From the NCBI GenBank assembly GCA_019055375.1, contig JAHQIW010007363.1:806001-870000 (forward strand): a DNA stretch of 64,000 nt, read 5' to 3'. This DNA is from Parelaphostrongylus tenuis. Its lineage: Eukaryota > Nematoda > Chromadorea > Rhabditida > Metastrongylidae. Shown here in pieces: positions 55,732 to 64,000 of this stretch; positions within the stretch are counted from its first letter, which is position 1; every line of letters begins with the position of its first letter. The notes under the pieces were generated by a model, which saw only the letters and a list, made by a program, of their open reading frames with translations, did not search any database and had not been told where the DNA came from. Made by a program: the position numbers and the translations under genes.

Positions 55732-58700
55732 CTATGGTGTCAAAATTGTACTTTTGTTTCCAGCTGACAATTGTGTAAGGAGTTTATTCAGCCTTTGCAC
55801 CATAGCAGATGTGTCTTTCAAAAGACCAGACGTTATCAAAGCGTTGTCATAAATCTAGAAATAAAGGTGTATAATTCATCAAGACCCTCAATGTTCTGCG
55901 AGATTTCACAAACAACTTAAAACTCTACAACTGCAAGACAGCAAGAAATTCAGATATACTACTTCTTTTGCAATGTCTTTTGACAACTTTAATCCTTTTA
56001 TTAGCCGCGCCATCGAATCATGTTTGGCCTAGCAGATTCCCATCAGTTATCTCATGTTGACAAAGTCGCGATAACAAACGACGCTTTCATAATGTAGTAG
56101 AGACCATATGCTTTGTCTGAGGAGGATACAAAAAAGCTGCAGCTTTGAATACTTTGTAGTCATTTTCACTATGCTTTGAATTTAAGAGTGGTTTCAGTTT
56201 TCTTTAGCAGCCGCATGGAACAACGAATATACAGTGTTTTTTTTGCCCCAAATTCAAAAGTACTGGACAAGAGTTTACGTGTAAGGCATGGCAGGGCCCG
56301 TCAGATAGATAAGCGACTCGAGCGACTCTAAAACATGTTGAAAGGGGTCCTCTGGGTCAAAACTCGACAGAAAATGACCCAAGTAGATATGATACCGGCC
56401 TCAATGCCCCGTCATATATGACTCCTATAAACGTCATTTCGTCGCGAATATGTTAACACCTCCTTAACTTATCTTCACGATATGACTCTTATGCAATTCA
56501 CACCGACCACATTATCTCGCGATTTGGGAGCCGCGCCCGATTTCAGTCAAACAATCAGGTTTTACTCCGAGTTCACGAAAAATTCTTGAATATTCTGAAT
56601 ACTTTTGAGATATACAATGCAGAAACTGTAGATGAACATACCTGTGATATAAGAAGCTCTGCAGTACTTTTATCTGTTCGCTTCATTTGATATAAACTTT
56701 TGATCAACGGATGAGTGAGATTCACATGAAGACATGGTTGAAGAAACACCTGAAAAAAAAAATCCCGCCCTCATGGACCAAAATATTAATCGTGAAGAGC
56801 TGTATCGCTTGTATCACCTGCCTTCCAATTCATCGCATAGTAATGAGTTCTACTTCATCAAGGCGCTTAGTCAGTGTACCACGTTTGCTCAGATTCGTCG
56901 TGACCAGGTCTGACCCCGCAAAGTAGACAGAATTAGAGGTCTTGTCTGACTCATTTTCTCGACATTATGGTGCCTGTACGTCCGATCAAAGTGGATCAGA
57001 AGTCCAACATCACAATCCCCGCACCACCTGCACAAAGTGAAGCACTCCTGTCATCACATCCTCGATAGCTCTTTGAGAATACACTCTGCTCTTCCATCTG
57101 ACATACAGAGCTTTAACATCCAGAGTCATTCGTTCCATAGGTACGGATGCGTGAGGGAAATGAATCTGTTCATCACATACATTGCGCTCCAAGATTCAGT
57201 CGAAGAATCACCACTCTACACGAGCAGTCAAGGTTGTTAGGTTTTCGTTCCGCCTCCCTTCCTTTCTTTAGAGAGTACGGTATAACAAGTTAAATAGAGG
57301 TTTGAAGTCACGACTCATTTATTTTTTTGTTACAAGATGACCACGATCGTGACGTAGATTAACTCTGGAGTGGTGGTACCGCTTCGTTGTTCTCTCATTA
57401 CATCGAGAAACTTATATGATGGAATAGTTTGATGGCAGAGTCCGTGGTATAAATTATGGAAAATCTCACGAGCTTACTGGATAAGAGGACAAAGCCCTCG
57501 AGGGATGAGCAATACCCACGCGATGCGCGATGCGTTCGTTTTCATCCAGCATGGTTTGGGCTAACTGAATGCATATCTGGCTTATACAATGACTCACGGT
57601 GGTCCACCGATGTATTTAGTGCTGCTGTACTCTGCAACTCAAGATGTTAACCATTTGCTTGTTAGAAGAATCGAAGATTCTTTTTGGCATAGAGACGGGA
57701 AGTTACATTCGAAGCCTTTCAAAAATGTAGACTCTTTATCAACTTGAAGTCAGCTGTTTTCCTTTACATTGTAACTTATAGTGCTCAGTGATTCATGGAA
57801 ACAATACAGTAACAATGTGAAAGATATTCTGTTCAAGATATCCCATGAGTGGAAAGCACTGCATTGTAGTATTATACATGACACTGGACATAGAGAAGAG
57901 GTAGCCGAATGGTTGGTGATGCGCATTATCAGAGAGAAACGTTTAGGTTCGACCCATTTCTGCAGTACGCTTTTGCTATAACCTAGAACGCCTCAGTCTG
58001 GCTGTACTCAAGATGTAAAAAGGTATGCTCGACCAGTATCATACGACACTCACAAGGAAGATTGAATCCTCAAACAGCAGCCAAAACAACGCGCGAAATG
58101 TTTAAATATCACTAGGGACGATGATATCAAAGAAACGTGTTGAACTCCATAGATATAGAAAAATGCTAAACGCATTTCAAAACCTTAATTAGTCGCAGAC
58201 AACTATCCCAATCACTGAGTGATAAACAAATTGCGAAAGGTTCCCATGTAATGCAAGTTTCATTCCCTGTTCAGCAATAACGTCCTATTGGTTTCGATTT
58301 ATCAGAAAACTTAAACTCGTCCAATAATGTGGAGTGCTGTGCAAAGACGTTTGCGTCAGCCGGGATTCAAACCCAAATCTCACTCTTTCCGGGAGCGTAT
58401 GCTAACCGTTGCATCACCGACGCTCGCCTTGCACAGCACTCTCTTTACGCTATAACGCGTTATCTGTCACAAGAGTGAGATCTGGGTTCGAATCTCGGCT
58501 GACGCAAACATTTTTGCACAGCACTCCACATTATTGGGTATATTATAAGACAGAAACGGTCGAATAAATGTATTGCGATCTAACTCTTATAGCATGCAAA
58601 AACCATGGACTGTGCGTTGATCAAGAATGGCGGGATTTAACTCGATACTGATCTCGTTCAAACCAGATGATCTTGGTAGGCAAAGTGGCATATGATTGTC

Positions 58701-61700
58701 GGTAGAACCGCCAGGAGAAGATATTCACTGTTCTTGATCTGGGATGAAGACAGGTGAATATGGATGCCAAAGAGGATCAGAGCAGAAGTGGAAGAGTTCC
58801 TTAACTCTTTCTGGATGCATATGCAGTACTGTTTAGGAAATTAGGGGATTATTATCTCAGTCTTGCAGCCGGTTAGCTTTCTGCAAACGTTGGGAATCCT
58901 CTTCCCAGACTGGACATGATCAACTACCATTGTTGATTTTTTCGCGTACATAGGCACATCTACACTGATGGATACATGAGTAAATATAGTATAAAAAGTC
59001 AAATTGAAAGTAACGGAGAAGATCCGCTTCCTCAATCAACCGGAGTTTTTGGTAAAATTGTGGTCGTGCTTTCTCTAACTTTCAGACCATACTTCCCTAC
59101 AAACAATTGCGTCCAGATACATGAAAAAGATCCATGAGTGCGCTTACATATGACAATGATAATAGGAAACATAATTTGTTGTAGAAAATTACGCACAAGA
59201 TGCTCCATATCCTTAATCTCGCCGGTTCGGAGCAAATGCCTAGCCGCTCCCATTTCATGCTTAATTGTCAGCATCACAGGATGCTCACTGGGTCGATGAT
59301 TTCCTACTATATCGGCAACCTGGAAAATGATAGACAAATAGGCAATGTACCCATTAATGTTGAGAAATTCTTAACATAGAATTGCTTTCTTGATCATCAG
59401 ATGCGACGCTGTAAGAAGAACACAGAATGAGGATACAGCCCCCACCTTCACGGAACCAAGAGTAGTCTTGATCCAATCTAGCAGCTCCTTCTTTTCGACA
59501 TCACGAAATTGTCCTAAAAAATTCTTTGTCAGACTTGAGAAAAAAGCAATACACTGGAGAAACTTACGTCCTTCCACTTTCTCATCATCGGTTTTTCGAA
59601 GCAGTGCTCTCAGCAAACTTTTCTATCCCCACAAGATTTTTCATTTGGAATTGATTTAAAAGCAAGAAAGACAACCTAAAACTAACTTTCTAACAAAATA
59701 TTCCAAGGAGTAACAAAGGACATTCCTCACCTCATCTGCAGGTTCGTACAGGAAGATAACCTCCTTATTTTGTGATCGGATCAACTCGTAGTAGGGAGAC
59801 GACTCCGCAAGACTTCGGCTAAAAGTATATAATCAACACGCAACGTTTGAAATTCGACAGCTGCTGACAGTTACGGTAGATTATATTGAAATAAGAGTGA
59901 TAGGTAAGCGGTGGCTTGGGTGGTCCAGTGGCAGCAGCGCCCCCAGTGAGGGTGGAACGTAAGTTCAACTTCAGTTGGAAAGAACGTTCTGAATAGTATT
60001 CAGTACGTTTGAAATCCGACGCTTGTGGCAAGGGATGACGTCTATTATCCCATTCCACTTAATATGACTTGTAAGTGGGTCGTATCGCAAGATACTCTTT
60101 CCACACAAGGAATTCGTGCGAAGTATAGAAAGGAAGAGGACAAATGAGTTACTTCACCTCACATTTATACTTCACTTTATCATGCAGACCCCTGATTGAG
60201 TCATACGTGACTCATATCGGCTTGCATGTCTTAATAATATTCTAGTACTAGGCAACTTAGGTCAATTTTGAGGTATCAATCAGAAGTCGTAGCAAGAATT
60301 GCAATGGAACGAAAGAATAAATGGAGGAATTTAGCTTAACCTTGGAGAGAACATGTAGTAAATTTCTTTTTGATCTTCTTGCATCCGATTACAATAGTCA
60401 GTTAAATTCGTCAGCACACCCGCCTTTAGATTGGAAGACTCGAAAAGTAAGAGTTTCGCAATCTCTTCCTAAATTCGATATATAACATGGAGGGAAATAT
60501 AGCGAAAGAGCAGATGAAACAGCACTTGACAACGTGTTTTAGATAATTTCAATAATAAAGAAAGAGAGGCAAAGAAAAAAGATCGTGGACAAGGCTGACC
60601 TTGTACGAGTGGTCAGCTTCAGTCACAATACCCTCCTTGAAAAAGATACTGCACTGTTTGTAGAATTCCGTATATTTTTCATAATCTTTCTTCATTTCAC
60701 TCTGGAGAAAACCTAACACCTTGTCGGTAAGAATTTTCCGGATTTTCCTAGAAGAGAACGTTGAATTACATGAAAAGCATGAAGAACAGAAGAACAGTAG
60801 ACAAACGCAATGATAAGAAAAACCACTGTGCGAACATATATTGAACAGTGTTAAGTGATATGCAAAACTTCTCAATCTCAGGCGGGAAACTGACTCGCGT
60901 CTCATCTTTTCCGGCGGGGTTTTGCTAAACAATAACGTGGGTTCAACTCCTACCCGGAGTTGAAAAAATTTGCACTTCACTCAACATTAAAGGATAAAAG
61001 GATAAAGCTCTCGGCGTTGATCAATCCCTGAGGGATGCGCCATGCACTCGACTTCAATTTTTAACTTTGTTTGAGGTGATTGAATGCATATCTGGCCTTT
61101 ACAATGACTCGCGGAGGTCTCCCGCTGAACCGAGTCAGTGCTGCTTATCCTCCCAGACAAGTCTGAGACCTGTCTGGTACCAATTTACCAACCCCAGAGG
61201 GATGGATGGCTTGGTGAGCCATGAGCGCGCGAGATCACTCAACATTACTGGATACAATTATAAAATCATACCTTTGCCGGAAACCGGTTAGTTAAACAGT
61301 TCTTGGAAAGCATTCACCTGAGGACTGGGTTATTCTGGAGCATTTCTCGGCTGAGATTCAACGGAACGTCCTCGGAATCAACGACACCCATTATAAAATG
61401 CAAAAAAGCTGAAACACTGCTTGCTTAGAAAAGAATAACTGTTTTAAAAGATTATGTCATTTTTTCATCCGAGTTCAAGCATGACATCCATTCGTTTTGA
61501 AATACAACCCTAGATATCCCACCTGTTCCTTCTTTCATGACTTACTGTTTTGTATTCGACAGTAAGCCTATCATAGTGAAACTCTGTCATTCATAAGCAA
61601 CAAACTGATTCAAATTGTTCATGCGCCCTTCAAAGGACTAACATTTTACTCGGCGTCGGTTCCTTTGGAGGATTGTTTCACCTCAAGGGATCGACGGAAC

Positions 61701-63884
61701 CGAGGGAGGGTGCTACTGATGAGTCCCAATAGGACGAAATAGGCGCCTATATAGCACTAGACCTATGGCTCAAAATATGCATATCCTTATCAGATTAAAT
61801 CATTTTGAGCGGGTCTGTAAAAAAAGCAGTCGATAGCAGAAGTACTAACATTAGTGCTAGTCAATTGTTATGTATAGACTAAAAGCTCTGCCGTTGACGT
61901 CCTTTATCTAGCATCGCCTGGGATGACTGAATGCATATCTGTCCTTTATAATTGCTCCCAGTGACCTACCGCTGTATCGAGTCAGTGCTGCTTATCTTCC
62001 CAGACAAGTCTGCGACCACTCTGGTTCCAATTCACCGACCTCGCAGTGATGGATGGCTTGGCGAGCCATGAGCTCGAGATCAAACCATCGACCTTATGTG
62101 CGACTCAAAGCACCTTTGACCGCTGCGCCACATGCGCTTTTATCCTATCATATCTACTACCAATATACGAACTCTGGAAAGAATGGAAGGCTCAGACATC
62201 TTGGCGACGAGTCGAACCATTGACCATTGATTGATCGACCACCTGTATTGTTAGATAGTACCTCTAACCACTGAGCCAGACGTGCCTACATATAGATGCA
62301 GCTGTGCATGACCACAGGGAGTGACATGAGATGGATTTGAGGAAGTAGTCAAGGCACCATAGTAGAGCCGTACAAATCCATAACAAAACTTCAAAACGTA
62401 CGAGTATCTAGCACCGTGAGGAAGAAACATTAACGCTTTCTCTTCATCGCAGGCGTTTGTCTAGCCGTCTGTTCGAGTATAAAAATTCTATGAATGGAAC
62501 ATGCGTGTAGTTATTTGACTTCCTCTATGCTGCTCAGTTCGCACCACATAACATCTCGTCTTTTCACAAAGATAGCGTATCATAGAAATGACTTATTGAG
62601 AAGATCAACGAGCTGACCCACAAGTTCTTTTCCTTTAGTCGATGCTACTTAGAAGGCATCTTCATGTATCAATTCAATGCTCCTATCCTCTTGAACAAAT
62701 GTGCTACCAATTCGCTGACCCCAGAAAGGTTTGGTGAACCATGGGCGCGGGATTGAACCATCAACCACGTCTGCGGTGCAGGTCCAGCCAACCACTGCCC
62801 ACGAGCGCCCCTACATGTCACTGTTCCCGTCAAGCTAGATTCCTAGTTCCTTGTTGAGTAGACCGCACGCAGCAGCTCACTGTATCCTTGTTTTGTTTGA
62901 ACAACTATTGACCACAAATCGGCCTTTTGAAGTATGCCAATCAAAGCCGCCCCATTGTTGCCTAGAAAATGAAAGACGACGCGTAGATTTGTCATTGAAT
63001 TTCTCATACGCGTACAGCACAAAACTGTCATTAAATTAGCTACTAGCAACCTTTTCAAATATATGATAACTTCCCAAAAACGCCTACTGTCCCTAAATTC
63101 AAAGAATGGCGAGTAATCTGAGAGATTGTGTAGAATATTGGAAGCTTGAAATTTATAATATCTTATTAGAGGCTTGGCAATGAAAATTAAAAAAAAAGAG
63201 ACGTTTGTGAGGATATTTTGAGCTTTCTCGAGATTGATAGTCAGTGGATTGCCTACATTTCGGAGGTATCATGCGCCTCATCAAAGCCACATGCTCCTTC
63301 ACTCAACATTAAGGAACCTTGTAGTGAAACGTAAGCCACTGACGTATCAATCTCAAAAACGCTTAAAATTCTCAAGAACTAAATTAAGATGGTAAAACGA
63401 GGTTTAAAAACAGTCAACTGGAAGATCCACAGATTCACCAACACCCGCAAGCTATCGACTGAAAAAAATGGTGATGATCACACTTTCGAGTGCTACCACC
63501 AAAACACCTCCCACTGTCTCTGGTTTAGAACAAAGCTGATTAGTGGGGCATGTGGCTCCGATGAGGCGGGCAATACCGCCAAAATATACGTAAGCCGCTG
63601 ACGTTTCAGTCATGAAAAGGCTTACAACATTCTCACAAATTGTTCCCTACTGACAATCCACAACCGTAGACGAATAAGAGATAGCTAGATTATCTGAGAT
63701 ATAAAGGTGCTAAAGAGAAAACGAACTTTGGAAGAAGTTCGCCAGCGTTCGGTTTGATGAGGACACGCCTCGCATACAACGACAAACCACAATCTCTGCT
63801 TTGTGCCCTCGCGGCGTATTCCAGTATGGAGAACCGATGTTGAGGAATATACAACACTGAACGTAACGACACTGGTGTGTCTGT
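55732..63884 (-). CDS. TRAP1: Mitochondrial HSP90 (TRAP1), partial: middle and C-terminal domains
   Basis: TRAP1 is the matrix HSP90 chaperone, an ATP-driven dimer. Minus-strand exons in order: 63884-63727, 61408-61318, 60747-60600, 60468-60341, 59818-59731, 59675-59568, 59513-59446, 59319-59197, 56749-56642, 55854-55732 (stop TAG). About 380 codons, so roughly the first half, including the ATP-binding domain, lies past 64000. Landmarks: [125 protein letters not shown]. Exon 61408-61318 needs one base fewer in its T6 run, and exon 59675-59568 two fewer (AAA near 59655, A5 near 59590), to stay in frame. Other junctions agree. Either assembly homopolymer errors or a damaged allele. Confidence 0.88.
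57470..57650 (-). repeat. SINE-B copy, truncated
   Basis: 'acaaagccctcgaggga', 'tgaatgcatatctggctta', 'tgactcacggtggtccacc' match the 3' two thirds of SINE-B. The pol III box end is missing. Confidence 0.7.
58321..58538. repeat. Palindromic head-to-head SINE-A, best-preserved copy
   Basis: 'ccaataatgtggagtgctgt' and 'acagcactccacattattgg' are perfect inverted ends. Inner arms 'ttgcgtcagccgggattc' and 'gaatctcggctgacgcaa' carry the acceptor-stem and B-box part of SINE-A. Confidence 0.82.
59910..60010 (+). repeat. SINE-A copy, diverged
   Basis: 'ggtggcttgggtggtccagtg' region with a weak B box 'cgtaagttcaacttcagt'. It lies between TRAP1 exons. Confidence 0.5.
60855..60990. repeat. Palindromic SINE-A derivative, diverged
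   Basis: 'atatgcaaaacttctcaa' and 'ttgaaaaaatttgcact' flank opposed B-box halves (gcgggaaactgactcgcg / gtgggttcaactcctac). The tail 'tcactcaacattaaagg' abuts the next SINE-B. Confidence 0.55.
60993..61235 (-). repeat. SINE-B copy
   Basis: 'aaaggataaagctctcggcg', 'atcaatccctgagggatgc', 'ggatggatggcttggtgagc'. Close to the consensus and so fairly young. Confidence 0.85.
61905..62130 (-). repeat. SINE-B copy
   Basis: 'tgaatgcatatctgtcctt', 'tatcttcccagacaagtctg', 'gagatcaaaccatcgacc', 'cctttgaccgctgcgccac'. Confidence 0.8.
62165..62290 (-). repeat. SINE-B copy, pol III head only
   Basis: 'gacgagtcgaaccattgacc' and 'cctctaaccactgagcc' correspond to B-box and A-box complements. It abuts the preceding copy. 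Confidence 0.65.
62630..62820 (-). repeat. SINE-B copy, partial
   Basis: 'gtgctaccaattcgctgacc', 'gggattgaaccatcaacc', 'ccagccaaccactgccc'. Confidence 0.65.
63244..63290 (-). ncRNA. Hammerhead-like motif, diverged
   Basis: Minus strand: GTGGCT, TTGATGA (C to T at core position 3), GGCGC...CCUCC as a weakened stem II, GAAATGTAGG. Probably inactive. Confidence 0.4.
63552..63598 (+). ncRNA. Hammerhead-like motif with strong stems I and II
   Basis: GTGGCT (63552-63557), CCGATGA (T to C in the core), perfect GGCGG/CCGCC stem II, AAAA in place of GAAA, then ACGT, A, AGCCGC. Stem I GTGGCT/AGCCGC pairs six positions. The stems survive although the core is mutated. Confidence 0.5.
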
Positions 63885-63934
63885 CTGCAACATATAGGCT
63901 GAGTGAACAAAAATTGCGGATTCTGGTTATGTCA

Positions 63935-64000
63935 AAGGATGGTAAGTGATTTGCAGAATTTCCGACCCTTAGCGGGAAGTTGTACCTGTCGTTTCACACA
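63935..64000 (-). repeat. SINE-A copy, cut by window end
   Basis: 'gtgatttgcagaatttccga' and 'cgggaagttgtacctgtcg' match the tail and B-box complement; the head lies beyond 64000. Confidence 0.6.

Larger units (their letters stand above)
56750..59196. other. TRAP1 intron (2.45 kb) with SINEs
   Basis: Contains a minus SINE-B (57470-57650), a weak SINE-A (57880-57970, 'gtttaggttcgaccc') and a palindromic SINE-A (58321-58538). The rest is unassigned. Confidence 0.7.
63230..63610. mobile_element. Element with opposed hammerhead-like motifs
   Basis: The minus-oriented motif at 63244-63290 and plus-oriented motif at 63552-63598 bracket about 260 bp. 'gaaacgtaagccactgacg' at about 63327 is a further 3' half-motif. 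'ttgatagtcagtgg' and 'ccactgacgtatcaa' are inverted copies. Confidence 0.55.
61409..63726. other. TRAP1 intron (2.3 kb): SINE-B cluster and hammerhead element
   Basis: SINE-B copies at 61905-62130, 62165-62290 (partial) and 62630-62820, all minus. A hammerhead-bearing element occupies 63230-63610. A minus-strand ORF at 62843-63058 ([15 protein letters not shown]) was considered as an exon and not accepted. Confidence 0.7.

Noticed and set aside
58321..58538. Hammerhead in the SINE-A palindromes
   Set aside because: No CTGANGA/GAAA pair at suitable spacing; the palindrome is explained by opposed SINE halves.
62843..63058. TRAP1 exon ([12 protein letters not shown]...)
   Set aside because: Initially resembled the LLQNN region, but the true exon ([20 protein letters not shown]) is at 61408-61318.
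1..64000. CRISPR arrays, bacterial operons, integrases or prophage
   Set aside because: No regular spacer-repeat structure. All genes are intron-containing nematode genes; nothing bacterial or phage-like was seen.

Overview
This window is nuclear DNA from a clade V (rhabditine) nematode, most likely a strongylid (hookworm-like) parasite. It holds four intron-rich genes whose conceptual proteins closely resemble Caenorhabditis proteins. The genes sit among a dense, young-to-decayed population of interspersed repeats. From memory, the C. elegans orthologues (clu-1, klp-6, der-2 and the TRAP1 gene R151.7) all lie on chromosome III, so the block is probably an old chromosome III (Nigon C) segment.

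Layout. 1-7950: repeat-rich flank with microsatellites, two tRNA-derived SINE families, a fold-back MITE, one speculative small gene, and a GC-rich stretch that may be the clu-1 promoter. 7954-20030 (+): complete clu-1/CLUH gene, 29 coding exons whose summed length is in frame (1,251 codons plus stop). 20031-22444: 3' UTR and intergenic. 22445-47622 (+): complete klp-6, a kinesin-3, in 25 exons; its 6-kb intron 17 contains a mariner fragment and a near-complete Penelope-like retroelement (PLE). 47623-48108: convergent 3' ends. 48109-53862 (-): complete der-2 (Derlin), 6 exons. 53863-55731: intergenic, with a decayed PLE. 55732-63884 (-): middle and C-terminal exons of mitochondrial HSP90 (TRAP1), whose N-terminal ATPase exons lie beyond position 64000. 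TRAP1 then der-2, same strand and head to tail, looks like an expanded operon: the der-2 ATG sits directly on a splice-acceptor AG, as in SL trans-spliced genes.

The cellular roles are separate. CLUH acts in mitochondrial mRNA and organelle distribution, KLP-6 is a ciliary/extracellular-vesicle motor, Derlin acts in ER-associated degradation, and TRAP1 is a mitochondrial chaperone.

The most interesting signal is in the repeats. At least eight sites match the type I hammerhead ribozyme core (CUGANGA, stem II, GAAA, short palindromic stem III, stem I). They occur in PLE terminal repeats, in a 360-bp palindromic element, and in a third repeat family. Stem I and stem II are complementary at several copies, and the palindromic element's two arms differ at stem I positions in ways that keep pairing. 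Other second-look items are fold-back palindromes made of head-to-head SINEs, three one-base homopolymer frameshifts in TRAP1, a TTTTCAT in place of a TTTTCAG acceptor in klp-6, and a GC-AG intron in klp-6. Splice sites were placed by eye using GT/AG signals, phase and remembered family sequences; no alignment was run.
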